This document shows positions 1 to 8,027 of a DNA stretch of 64,000 nt, piece by piece. The stretch comes from UBA1724 sp051884615. GTDB taxonomy: Bacteria; Verrucomicrobiota; Lentisphaeria; Oligosphaerales; Oligosphaeraceae. The position numbers and the translations under genes were made by a program. Each line of letters starts with the position of its first letter. Positions within the stretch are counted from its first letter, which is position 1. The notes beneath the pieces were generated by a model. The model did no database searches, was not told where the DNA came from, and saw nothing but the letters and a program-made list of their open reading frames with translations. The stretch spans positions 33,383 through 97,382 of the forward strand of contig JBJEVT010000038.1 in the NCBI GenBank assembly GCA_051884615.1, in the 5' to 3' direction.

Positions 1-1687
1 CCAGCCAGCTGTTTTCCGAGCGCCAAAGGCGGGTCCAGGCCATCCCCGTTTCCACCACGGAGACGCGCCGAAGGTAGTCCGGGTTGCCCGATGCCTGAGC
101 AAGGGCCATGGCCTGGGCCACCAGCTGCTCTCCCTGCTGGAGAAGCTCCGGGGGCAGCCAACGCCCCGTGTCCAGCATGTAGCAGGGCATGGGCCAGGAG
201 GAGGAAGCGGCGGCTTCCTGGAACAACGCCAGCAAGGCCAGGAGAGGTGGGGCCGCTGGGCCGTAATAGCCCTGGAAGAAATCCTGGGTGAAGGCCTCCG
301 GATCCATTTGGGGATCCCAGAGACAATGGGCGATGAGGCTCTGACGGTAGGGGGTGAACCAGCCAAATTCTCCCACGTCTGCGCTATCCTGGGTGAGGAC
401 CTTCTGGACGCGGAGCTGCTGGAAGAGGCGGATGTCCTGGGGGATGGCGGCCATGGCGGGATGGCAGAGCCCCAGGTTGGTAAAGTTCACCGTGTAATGC
501 CAGACGTTGATATGGGGGGAAAAAGCCGCCCATCCCTCCAGTGCCTCTCGATAGGGGCGATTGAAGGGATGGGTGAGGGGATGAGCGTTGGAGGCCTCGA
601 TGAGGCATACACGGACATGGACATGGTCACTGGGCCGGATGCTCTTGGGGGGCTCCAGGGTGAATTGGTAGGCAAAGGTCTCCACGGCAATCTCGGGAAA
701 CTCTTCCTGGAGCGCCTCCGCTAGACGGTTCATGAAGTCTATGTTCAGGTCGGCCCGGTTGCCCAAACGCTCCACCGCTTCCAGGCAGCGGGGGCATTGG
801 CAGACTTCCGTGTTGTCATTCTGGGTGACCCAGACGACGTCGCAGTTTGGCATCTCCTTTTGGAGGAGGTACTTGAGATTTTTCGTGACTTGCTGGAGGA
901 CTTCCGGATTGGTCATGCAGGGCTGGCTGTCGGCCCCTAGGCGCCGTCCCTCTCGCCAGGCATAGAACTCCGGTTTGGTGGGCGGCGGGTTTTGGGGATC
1001 GTAGAGTCCTGGATATCGTTTCAGGGTGTTGGCGTCGGGAAGGAGACGCTCCAGGGTGTGACTTCGTTCCCAGAAGGTGTGGATGGCGCGGGGGGAGGTG
1101 TCCTTGGCCTGCATGGGCGTGACCCGCATCTTGTGGCAGAAGGTATTGGTGGGCTCGAAGAGGGAGCTGGCGGTGGGGGTGCGTTCCAGGAAGGGCGGGG
1201 CATGGTCCACGTCCAGAGGGGAAAGGAGGAGGCGCTCCGGATGGGGGATGGATTCTTCCTCCCATCCCCACCAACGAATGCCGAGAGACCCCTCCAAAAA
1301 CTGATAGACCGCATAGCGGATGCCGAAGACCGGATTCCCTGTCAGAAAAATGTCTCCCGTCTCAAGGCTCTTCAGACGAATCTGATCCCGGGCCATCTCC
1401 TGCGCCGTGGTTCCCAAAACTTCCTCCGTGCGAGGCGTCCAGCCAAGGTAAATGGCCGGAGAACGCCTCTGGGCATAGGGAAGACAGGGGAGCTCCACCC
1501 CCGTCATGCGACGGAATGCCTCCTGCAACTCCCCGGCCGCCAACTCCTCCTCCGTGGTGGGACGCTCCGGCAGGACGATGGCGTAGGCACTCCTCCCTTC
1601 TTCGTAGAGGAGCAGATTCTCCAGGGCGAGAGTGGGAAAGGAGACCGTCAGGAGGAGCAGGCAGAAAAGGAGGAGATGGCGGGACAT
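1..1687 (-). CDS. DUF4838 domain secreted protein (3' end beyond window)
   Basis: The minus frame is open from an ATG at 1687 to the window edge, giving at least 562 residues; the C-terminus lies outside. The first ~20 residues form a signal peptide (LLLFCLLLLTVSFPTLA), so export is expected. Residues ~24-150 resemble the GH67-like N-terminal domain that precedes DUF4838 (YAIVLPERPT, AAGELQEAFRRMTG, FLEGSLGIRWW). The later DUF4838 part contains WVTQNDNTEVCQCPRC and FAYQFTLEPP. These proteins are abundant in Lentisphaerae and Planctomycetes and are suspected to act on polysaccharides, but no activity is established. A weak GGAG precedes the start. It lies 37 nt after the pseudopilin gene on the same strand, so the two may be cotranscribed. 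Family call fairly confident, function unknown. Confidence 0.82.
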   Translation of the reverse strand, partial: MSRHLLLFCLLLLTVSFPTLALENLLLYEEGRSAYAIVLPERPTTEEELAAGELQEAFRRMTGVELPCLPYAQRRSPAIYLGWTPRTEEVLGTTAQEMARDQIRLKSLETGDIFLTGNPVFGIRYAVYQFLEGSLGIRWWGWEEESIPHPERLLLSPLDVDHAPPFLERTPTASSLFEPTNTFCHKMRVTPMQAKDTSPRAIHTFWERSHTLERLLPDANTLKRYPGLYDPQNPPPTKPEFYAWREGRRLGADSQPCMTNPEVLQQVTKNLKYLLQKEMPNCDVVWVTQNDNTEVCQCPRCLEAVERLGNRADLNIDFMNRLAEALQEEFPEIAVETFAYQFTLEPPKSIRPSDHVHVRVCLIEASNAHPLTHPFNRPYREALEGWAAFSPHINVWHYTVNFTNLGLCHPAMAAIPQDIRLFQQLRVQKVLTQDSADVGEFGWFTPYRQSLIAHCLWDPQMDPEAFTQDFFQGYYGPAAPPLLALLALFQEAAASSSWPMPCYMLDTGRWLPPELLQQGEQLVAQAMALAQASGNPDYLRRVSVVETGMAWTRLWRSENSWL

Positions 1688-1724
1688 GGCGGGGCTCCGG
1701 GGTAGGGGCACGGGGGGGAAGGGA

Positions 1725-2480
1725 TTACAGGTCGGAGATGTATTTCCCGTTGTAGTAGTAGGGGCGGGTGTGGCGCTGCAGCCATTCCGTGTGGGGCCAG
1801 GGGGAGAGATAGCGGGAGCTGGCGGCATGGCCGTCAATGGCCAGGAAGTTGATGACCCCCTCGTGACGGAAGTGGAGACGGTAGTATCCTTTGCTGGTGG
1901 GAAGATTGTCCACCACCGGCTGGTTGGCATGGACGTAGCCGAAGCCGATGTCGTCCGCCATGTTGCCGTCTCCGGCGGGGGTGGTGTCCGCCATCATGAT
2001 GAGTTCGGGGCTGCATTTCATGTTCAGGATGGCGCCTCGTTTGGCCACGGGGCCGGCGGGATGATTGTTGAAGTAGCCCCAGGTGTAGAGGTTCAAGCCC
2101 AGGGAGATCTTCTTCTGGTTGTTGTAGCGCTGGACCAAATCGGCAATCTTGCTGGGAACCAGTTCCAGTCCGGTGGTGGGCGGGGCGGAGGGGCAAACCA
2201 GAATGTTGGTGCCGGGGATGTATTGCAGTTCCGTCAGACGGTCTGGCCAGCAACGGCCGCCCGCCGACGCCCAGTTGTTGTCCAACATGCTGAACATGTA
2301 GTCGTCGCTGTCATTGCAATAGAACTCAATGGCCAATCCTAGCTGCTTCAGATTGTTGATGCAGGAAATGCTTCGCGCCTTGCTCCGGGCTTTGGAAAGA
2401 GCCGGCAACAACATGGCTGCCAAAATGGCGATGATGGCGATGACCACAAGGAGTTCAATCAGGGTGAAGGTGCGTTTCAT
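1725..2480 (-). CDS. type II pseudopilin-like protein with H-X9-DG signature
   Basis: 251 residues. The N-terminus (MKRTFTLIELLVVIAIIAIL) is a prepilin cleavage/methylation signal: short basic leader, F-T-L-I-E site and a long hydrophobic helix. The C-terminal part carries H-EGVINFLAI-DG, the H-X9-DG processing-associated signature, with Cys residues that may pair. Proteins of this type are massively expanded in Lentisphaerae, one per regulated locus; their job is not established (surface or secretion-associated pseudopilin is the usual guess). An in-frame ATG 12 nt upstream was rejected because GGAG sits at a proper distance from the 2480 start and nothing resembling a ribosome site precedes the other. 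A good promoter lies at 2559-2587. Divergent from the PocR-AraC gene, which probably regulates it. Confidence 0.88.
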   Translation of the reverse strand: MKRTFTLIELLVVIAIIAILAAMLLPALSKARSKARSISCINNLKQLGLAIEFYCNDSDDYMFSMLDNNWASAGGRCWPDRLTELQYIPGTNILVCPSAPPTTGLELVPSKIADLVQRYNNQKKISLGLNLYTWGYFNNHPAGPVAKRGAILNMKCSPELIMMADTTPAGDGNMADDIGFGYVHANQPVVDNLPTSKGYYRLHFRHEGVINFLAIDGHAASSRYLSPWPHTEWLQRHTRPYYYNGKYISDL

Positions 2481-2558
2481 GGGAATCTCCATGGAGAGGG
2501 GGAAACGAAGGGAAAGAAAGGCAGGAAGAATGGGGGAACGGGAACGACTTCCTGGGAA

Positions 2559-2587
2559 AGTATAGCAATAGTAGGGGAGAAACTCAA
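2559..2587 (-). promoter_or_regulatory. sigma-70-like promoter of the pseudopilin/DUF4838 unit
   Basis: Read on the minus strand: TTGAGT, 17-bp spacer, TATACT. The -10 lies at 2559-2564 and the -35 at 2582-2587, giving a leader of about 70 nt to the ATG at 2480. Sequence match only; no transcript data. Confidence 0.6.
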
Positions 2588-2617
2588 GGGTAAGTATGAA
2601 AAAAATACGTTCTATGA

Positions 2618-2646
2618 TTGGTAATATGGAGAAAACGTCTTAAATT
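2618..2646 (+). promoter_or_regulatory. candidate promoter of the AraC/PocR gene
   Basis: TTGGTA at 2618-2623, 17-bp spacer, TAAATT at 2641-2646 in an unusually AT-rich stretch. It leaves a ~135-nt leader before the ATG at 2785. It sits ~30 bp from the divergent pseudopilin promoter, so one bound regulator could affect both. Confidence 0.45.
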
Positions 2647-2784
2647 ATATACGATTTTGGACAGGGGAATCCGGGGCTCTCTCCCCCGTTTTCCCTCCTC
2701 TTCCCACCGGGGAGAAAATTTTTTTTGGCGGGTAAATTGTAGAAAAGTGGTGAAAATCTTTTTTTGGGGGGGGGAGGAAGAAGG

Positions 2785-3663
2785 ATGACCATAGAGGAGC
2801 TTTTGTTGCATTGGGAGAATCAGCTGGAGTGTTCCTTGAGTTTGGAGCCGATTCACGAGTTGTTCCGGCAGTCTCCCCGTCTCTCTTTTCCCAACCACCG
2901 GACCTTGCACAACCATGACTACTGTCGTTTCATCAAAGGGGGGGATCGGAATCACTCCTGTGCCGTGAACAAGCATCGGACCCTTCGTCTGGCCTGTTAC
3001 GGGCGTCCTTTCGGGGGATGTTGTCCCTACGGGGTATGGGAGTGGGTGCAGCCCATTCTCTTCCACGGGGAATTGGCGGCGGTGTTGTATTTGGGGACCT
3101 ATGCCCAGGGGGATCATCCCCAGTGGCGCCAGAAGTCTCGCCAATATGCGGGGGCGCCTCTTCCCCTCTTTGCCCGAGAAAAGGTGCCTGCCCTGAAGGA
3201 GGCGGCCCGCTTTTTTGCCCAGTTTTTGACCTATGAGCTGCAATTGGCGGAGGAGGCCTTTCTGGCGGATGCCAAGCAGCATGTGAAGAGAAAGTACTGC
3301 GGCATTGTGAAGAATCTCATCGCCCTGCGCTACCGGGAGAATCTTCATCTGCAGGATGCGGCGGAGGCCTGCCAGGTGACGCCGAACTACCTGAGCGCTC
3401 TCTTGAAGTCCGTCACGGGTAAGACCTTCAAGGAGTTGCTGACGGAACAGCGCCTGGTGGAGGCGGAAGCCTGCCTGAAATATCGAACCCTAAGCATTGC
3501 GGAAATCGCCGCCCAATGTGGATTCCAGGACAGCAACTACTTCAGCGTGGTCTTTCGCAAATACTTTGGGGCCAGTCCCAGCGAATATCGTCTTCATTGG
3601 GGGACGGACAGGTTAGGGGAGAAAAAGAATTCCCCCCTCCGAAAGGAGGAGGGAGGGGAGTAG
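2785..3663 (+). CDS. AraC-family regulator with PocR sensory domain
   Basis: 292 residues. Residues ~5-150 match the PocR ligand-binding domain, with Cys-rich segments (HNHDYCRFIKGG, NHSCAVNKHRTLRLACYG, GGCCPYG) followed by FHGELAAVLYLGTYAQ. The C-terminal ~100 residues are a double HTH of AraC type (LHLQDAAEACQVTPNYLSAL; TLSIAEIAAQCGFQDSNYFS, VFRKYFGASPSEYR). A frame start 21 nt earlier falls in a G-run; the ATG at 2785 is preceded by GGAGGAAGAAGG, so it was chosen. Divergent to the pseudopilin gene, the usual arrangement for a local sugar- or small-molecule-responsive activator. The ligand is unknown. Confidence 0.9.
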   Translation: MTIEELLLHWENQLECSLSLEPIHELFRQSPRLSFPNHRTLHNHDYCRFIKGGDRNHSCAVNKHRTLRLACYGRPFGGCCPYGVWEWVQPILFHGELAAVLYLGTYAQGDHPQWRQKSRQYAGAPLPLFAREKVPALKEAARFFAQFLTYELQLAEEAFLADAKQHVKRKYCGIVKNLIALRYRENLHLQDAAEACQVTPNYLSALLKSVTGKTFKELLTEQRLVEAEACLKYRTLSIAEIAAQCGFQDSNYFSVVFRKYFGASPSEYRLHWGTDRLGEKKNSPLRKEEGGE

Positions 3664-3665
3664 CC

Positions 3666-3860
3666 ATGGGGCAGAGTTTAGCGCAATCCGAGGAGGAGCC
3701 TCGGGTCATTCGCTGTTGCGGCTGCGAATGCGAGTGCGAGGTGTTGGTGGAGCTTCGGGAGGGCATTGCCCGGGTGCTGGGGGGCAACAACTGCCCCACG
3801 GGAGAAAGTTTTGCCCTGGCCCAATGTCCTCCTTCCCAAGGAGAGGATCGTCGCCTCTAG
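3666..3860 (+). CDS. small DUF1667-like cysteine-rich protein
   Basis: 64 residues, starting 2 nt after the AraC stop (GGAGG lies just upstream). The core IRCCGCECECEVLVELREG, then GGNNCPTGESFA, follows the DUF1667 pattern of a CxxCxxGC-like cluster, a short beta region and GNxCxxG. In other bacteria DUF1667 proteins sit with FAD-dependent glycerol-3-phosphate-type oxidoreductases and may bind metal or an Fe-S cluster; no such partner is present here. Its stop overlaps the convergent LOG gene stop by 4 nt (shared CTAG). Family call is by motif only; function unknown. Confidence 0.6.
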   Translation: MGQSLAQSEEEPRVIRCCGCECECEVLVELREGIARVLGGNNCPTGESFALAQCPPSQGEDRRL

Positions 3861-4435
3861 CCCAGGAGTTTATCCAGGAGGGCGGGGACGGTGGGGGCCA
3901 CGGCGAGGAGGTCGGCGTATTCCGGGGTGGTGAAGCCTTCCCGCTGGGCGCATTGGAGGAGGGCGAGGATGCCGTCGTAGAATCCGTGGAGATTCAGGAT
4001 GCCCACGGGCTTGACGGGGCGTCCGTGGAGGCGTTCCACCTTCTGCCGTTCCAGGGCGTCGAAGAGTTCGTCCCAGGTCCCGTAGCTTCCGGGCATGGCG
4101 ATCACCACATCCGCCAATTCCAGCATTTTCACCTTCCGCTGGGAGATGTCGGGGGTGACGATGGTCTGGGTGAGGCCGGGATAGAGGAATTCGGGGGGAA
4201 GGCTCCGGGGGAAGACGCCGATGACTTCGCCGCCTCCCTGGAGGACGGTGTCCGCCAGGATGGTCATGGTTCCCTCCCGGGAGCCGCCGAAGACCAGGGT
4301 GGCGCCCCGCCGGACCAGGGATTCTCCCAGCTGCCGCACGGCGTCGCCGTAGCTGGGATCGGGGGGGAGGGTGGCGCCCAGATAGACCAGGACGCGGGGA
4401 GGGCGGGACGGGGCGGGGGAGGAGGAAAGGGGCAT
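3857..4435 (-). CDS. LOG-family (TIGR00730-type) Rossmann-fold protein
   Basis: 192 residues. Members hydrolyse nucleoside 5'-monophosphates such as AMP or cytokinin ribotides to base plus ribose 5-phosphate. Visible family features: VLVYLGATLPP at the N-terminus, GGSREGTM (usually GGGxxGLM), SQRKVKMLELADVVIAMPG and PGSYGTWDEL, the substrate-site motif normally written PGGxGTxxE. The second Gly of that motif is Ser here. The start at 4435 has no clear ribosome site; the frame stays open further upstream, but that part is proline-rich low-complexity sequence. Divergent from adenine deaminase, so a purine-salvage link is possible (inference). Confidence 0.78.
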   Translation of the reverse strand: MPLSSSPAPSRPPRVLVYLGATLPPDPSYGDAVRQLGESLVRRGATLVFGGSREGTMTILADTVLQGGGEVIGVFPRSLPPEFLYPGLTQTIVTPDISQRKVKMLELADVVIAMPGSYGTWDELFDALERQKVERLHGRPVKPVGILNLHGFYDGILALLQCAQREGFTTPEYADLLAVAPTVPALLDKLLG

Positions 4436-4579
4436 GGCCGTGGGGGGGAGTCGGGCAGGTAGGGGGGGGGAAGGGGAAAACAGGGCGTACCGTAGTACTT
4501 CTTCTCCGGTTCGGCATCGGCCTCCCCGCCGGAGGCACGCTGGGAAAACATGGAGGGAGGGAGAGGGTAGGAAAAGGGG

Positions 4580-4606
4580 AAAATGTGCTATGTTAAACCA
4601 CATTTT
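4580..4606. promoter_or_regulatory. AT-rich dyad between LOG gene and adenine deaminase
   Basis: AAAATGTG (4580-4587) and CACATTTT (4599-4606) form a perfect 8-bp inverted repeat around an 11-nt loop containing TATGTT. It sits in the ~300-bp divergent spacer, about 130 nt from the ade ATG and 145 nt from the LOG start. The rest of the spacer is pyrimidine-rich and shows no other recognisable signal. It could be an operator or a leader hairpin; position and symmetry are the only evidence. Confidence 0.35.
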
Positions 4607-4733
4607 TTCCTCCCTTCCCGATTCCCCCTTTTTCCCGGCGTTTCTCCCCCTCTTCGTTCCCGCTTTGCCCGCCTCCCGGGCGGCGGCGGGAGAGCCCCGG
4701 GGCCGGGGGCGCGTATTTTCCAGTTTTCTCGCC

Positions 4734-6425
4734 ATGTCCATGTCCATTGCGGAGCGCATTCAGGTCGCCATGAAGCGGAAGCCGGCCGCCCGGGTGATTC
4801 GGAAGGTGCGGGTCTTCCATCTGACCACGGGGGAGTGGGAGGAGGACACGGATATTGCCCTGGATTCCCAGGGATGGATTGCGGCGGTGGGCCCCGGCTA
4901 CGAGGGGGAGGAGGTGATTTCGGGGGAGGGCCTGAGTGCGGTGCCCGGATTCGTGGACGCCCATGTGCACCTGGAATCCTCCCTGATGACGCCCCGCCGG
5001 TATGAGCGCATGGTGACGGCCCACGGGGTCACCACGGCGGTCTGCGACCCCCACGAATTGGCCAATGTGGCGGGGGAGGCCGCCTTCGCCTACTATCTTC
5101 AGGCCGCCCGCGCCTTGAAGATGTCCCTGGTGGTGCGTCTTTCCTCCTGCGTGCCGGCCACCGCCCTGGAGACCAGCGGGGCCACCGTGGATTCCCGGTG
5201 CCTGAAGCGCTGGCGGGAAAAATATCCCGGCCTGGGCCTGGGGGAATTGATGAATGTGCCGGGCGTGCTCTTCCAGGATCCGGAGGTGCTGGCCAAGCTG
5301 GAGGGAACCCCTTTCCTGGACGGACATTGCCCCATGGTGGGCGGCGAGGCCCTGAACGCCTATCTCTCCGTGGGGGTCCGCAACGACCACGAATGTTCCG
5401 CTCTCCCGGAGGCACGGGAAAAGCTCCGGCGGGGACTCCAGGTGCTGATCCGGGAGGGAAGCGCCGCCCGGAATCTGGATGCCCTTCTGCCGCTGATGAC
5501 CCTGGAGAACTCCCGTCAGCTGGCCTTCTGCACCGACGACCGCAGCCCCCTGGACATGGAGGAGCAGGGCCATCTGGACGCCATGGTGCGCCGTGCCATC
5601 CAGGCGGGGGTCTCTCCCCTGGTGGCCTACCGGGTTGCCAGCGATTCCGCCGCCCAGGGACTGGGCCTGACGGACCGGGGCCTGATCGCCCCGGGAAGAC
5701 GAGGGGATATTCTTCTTCTTTCGGATTTGGAGAGCTGCCGTATCCAGCGGGTGTTCGTGGGGGGTGTCCCCCGGGAGCAGCTGGATCAGGCGGAGGAGGG
5801 AGCGGAATTCCCTTCGGAGGAACCCTTCCTCCACTCCGTCCGGTGCCGCGCCATGGGACCGGAGGATTTCCCCCCGCTTCCCCGGGATGGCCGCCTCCAC
5901 CCCGTCATGGGGGTGACGGATGGCTCCCTGCTGACGGAGCGCCTCTCCCTGCCCGCGGACGCCCCCGATGTGCTTCCCGTGGCCGTGGTGGAACGCCATG
6001 GCAGGAACGGGAACGTGGGGCGGGGGCTGGTGCGCGGCTTCGGCCTCCAGGGCGGCGCCCTGGCCTCCAGCGTGGGGCACGACAGCCATAATCTCTGCGT
6101 GGTGGGCGCCTCTCCCCAGGCCATGGCGCAGGCCGTGAACGCCTTGCGGGAGAGCCAGGGGGGCTTCGCGGTGGTGCGGCCGGATGGCTCCCGCCTCCTC
6201 CTTCCCCTGCCCGTGGCGGGCCTGATGAGCCAGGAGGAGGGTCCCGTTCTGGCCGCCCGTCTGCGGGAACTCCACCATGCCGCCCGGGAACTGGGCTGCC
6301 CCCTCCATGACCCCTTCCTCCAGCTGGCCTTCCTCCCCCTTCCCGTCATCCCCCATCTGAAACTCACCGACCGGGGATGGGTGGACGTGGACGCCTTCCG
6401 CCTCCTCTCCCCCGAGGAAAGCTGA
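4734..6425 (+). CDS. ade: adenine deaminase
   Basis: 563 residues, the normal length for Ade (EC 3.5.4.2), which converts adenine to hypoxanthine in purine salvage. It is an amidohydrolase: PGFVDAHVHLESSL (residues ~71-84) gives the HxH metal ligands, VTAHGVTTAVCDPHE follows, and FCTDDRSP near residue 264 carries the metal-binding Asp. The C-terminal domain with VVERHGRNGN and SSVGHDSHNLCVVG is typical of Ade rather than other amidohydrolases. The frame is open 300 nt further upstream, but MSMSIAER matches the family N-terminus, so 4734 was chosen. An NCS2 purine permease gene follows at 78 nt; together they form an adenine uptake and deamination unit. Confidence 0.93.
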   Translation: MSMSIAERIQVAMKRKPAARVIRKVRVFHLTTGEWEEDTDIALDSQGWIAAVGPGYEGEEVISGEGLSAVPGFVDAHVHLESSLMTPRRYERMVTAHGVTTAVCDPHELANVAGEAAFAYYLQAARALKMSLVVRLSSCVPATALETSGATVDSRCLKRWREKYPGLGLGELMNVPGVLFQDPEVLAKLEGTPFLDGHCPMVGGEALNAYLSVGVRNDHECSALPEAREKLRRGLQVLIREGSAARNLDALLPLMTLENSRQLAFCTDDRSPLDMEEQGHLDAMVRRAIQAGVSPLVAYRVASDSAAQGLGLTDRGLIAPGRRGDILLLSDLESCRIQRVFVGGVPREQLDQAEEGAEFPSEEPFLHSVRCRAMGPEDFPPLPRDGRLHPVMGVTDGSLLTERLSLPADAPDVLPVAVVERHGRNGNVGRGLVRGFGLQGGALASSVGHDSHNLCVVGASPQAMAQAVNALRESQGGFAVVRPDGSRLLLPLPVAGLMSQEEGPVLAARLRELHHAARELGCPLHDPFLQLAFLPLPVIPHLKLTDRGWVDVDAFRLLSPEES

Positions 6426-6503
6426 CTGCCCCCCCCTCTTTTTTTCTCGCCTCCCATTTGTTTCCCCCCCACCACACCTTCTCCACTCAACCCAAGGAAA
6501 TCC

Positions 6504-7916
6504 ATGGAAAATTGTCCTTGCTCCCAAGCCCCCCGGAAAGACATCACCCGCGAACTGCTGGCGGGTCTCACCACCTTCCTTGCCATGGCCTATATCCTGG
6601 CCGTGAATCCTAGCATCCTGGGCGCCGCCGGCATGCCCCAGGGCGGCGTCTTCATCGCCACGGCGCTGGCATCCTTTGTGGGCACCTGCTTCATGGCGCT
6701 CTTCTCCAACTACCCCTTCGCCCTGGCTCCGGGCATGGGACTCAACGCCTACTTCGCCTACACCGTGGTGCTGGGCATGGGATACTCCTTCCAGATCGCC
6801 CTGCTGGCCGTCTTCGTGGAAGGTCTCATCTTCCTGCTCCTCTCCCTGACCAAGGTCCGGGAAAGCATTTTCAACTGCATCCCCCTCTCCCTGAAGTCCG
6901 CCATCAGCGTGGGCATTGGCTTGTTCATCGCCTTCATCGCTCTCCAGAGCGCCAAGATCATCGTGGACAATCCCGCCACCTTGCTCTCTCTCCAGAGCTT
7001 CTCCTCCGCGAACATGGACAACCACGGCATCAGCGCCGTCCTCGCCATCATCGGCACCCTCATCACCGCCTGGATGCTCCACAAGAATTTCCGGGGCGCC
7101 ATCCTGCTGGGCATCCTCATCACCTGGATTCTGGGCATCATCGCCCAGCTGGCGGGCCTCTACCACGTCAATCCGGATCTGGGTTGCTACAGCCTCATCC
7201 CCCACCTCTCCTTCAGCACCTTCACCCAGTCCTTCAAGGAGTTCGTCGGCCTCTTCGGCTCCTGCTTTGACAAGGGCCAGTGGACCCTTCGCCAGAATGG
7301 CGAGATCGTCTCCTCCGGCTTCGCCCTCCTGAAGTCCCTGAACTTCGTGGTGGTGGTCTTCGCGTTCATGTTCGTGGACATCTTCGACACCATGGGCACC
7401 CTCATCGGCGTCTCCAACAAGGCCGGCATGCTGGACAAGGAAGGGAAGCTGCCCCGCATCCAGGGCGCTCTGCTCTCCGACTCCCTGGCCACCTCCGTGG
7501 GCTCCATCTTCGGCACCTCCACCGTGACCACCTATGTGGAATCCGCCGCCGGCGTCAGCGCCGGGGGACGCACCGGTGTCACCGCCTTCACCACCGCCTT
7601 CCTCTTCCTGATCTCCATCCTCTTCGCCCCCATCTTCCTGGCCATCCCCGGCTTCGCCACCGCCCCCGCCCTGATCATCGTGGGCTTCTACATGTTCTCC
7701 GGGATCACCCAGATCGAGTTCAGCGACTACCTGAATTCCATCCCCTGCTACCTGACCATCCTGATCATGCCCCTGGCCTACAGCATCTCCGAGGGCATCT
7801 GCGCCGGCGTGATCTCCTGGACCGTCCTCAACTTCTTCTCCCCCCGCCGGAAGGAGATCAGCCCCCTGATGTATGTGCTGACCATCCTCTTCCTGGCGAA
7901 ATACGTGGTGCTGTAA
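6504..7916 (+). CDS. NCS2-family purine permease (AdeQ/PbuG-like)
   Basis: 470 residues, inner-membrane protein with about 12-14 hydrophobic segments. Family hallmarks of the adenine/guanine/hypoxanthine branch (COG2252) are present: ITRELLAGLTTFLAMAYI at the N-terminus, FALAPGMGLNAYFAY near residue 75, FVDIFDTMGTLIGVSNKAG near 290 and FGTSTVTTYVESAAGV near 335. This branch imports purine bases with H+. It lies 78 nt downstream of adenine deaminase on the same strand and almost certainly serves it. Substrate preference (adenine versus hypoxanthine/guanine) cannot be read from sequence alone. Confidence 0.9.
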   Translation: MENCPCSQAPRKDITRELLAGLTTFLAMAYILAVNPSILGAAGMPQGGVFIATALASFVGTCFMALFSNYPFALAPGMGLNAYFAYTVVLGMGYSFQIALLAVFVEGLIFLLLSLTKVRESIFNCIPLSLKSAISVGIGLFIAFIALQSAKIIVDNPATLLSLQSFSSANMDNHGISAVLAIIGTLITAWMLHKNFRGAILLGILITWILGIIAQLAGLYHVNPDLGCYSLIPHLSFSTFTQSFKEFVGLFGSCFDKGQWTLRQNGEIVSSGFALLKSLNFVVVVFAFMFVDIFDTMGTLIGVSNKAGMLDKEGKLPRIQGALLSDSLATSVGSIFGTSTVTTYVESAAGVSAGGRTGVTAFTTAFLFLISILFAPIFLAIPGFATAPALIIVGFYMFSGITQIEFSDYLNSIPCYLTILIMPLAYSISEGICAGVISWTVLNFFSPRRKEISPLMYVLTILFLAKYVVL

Positions 7917-8027
7917 TCCAGGCGCCACTCGTCCTCTGAAGAATCCCCATACGCCGGCTGGACGCCCCCCGTTTCCCCCCGCTTTTCCGGGAGGGGGCGG
8001 AAAGCCCCGGCCGGCTCTCTTCCCGCC

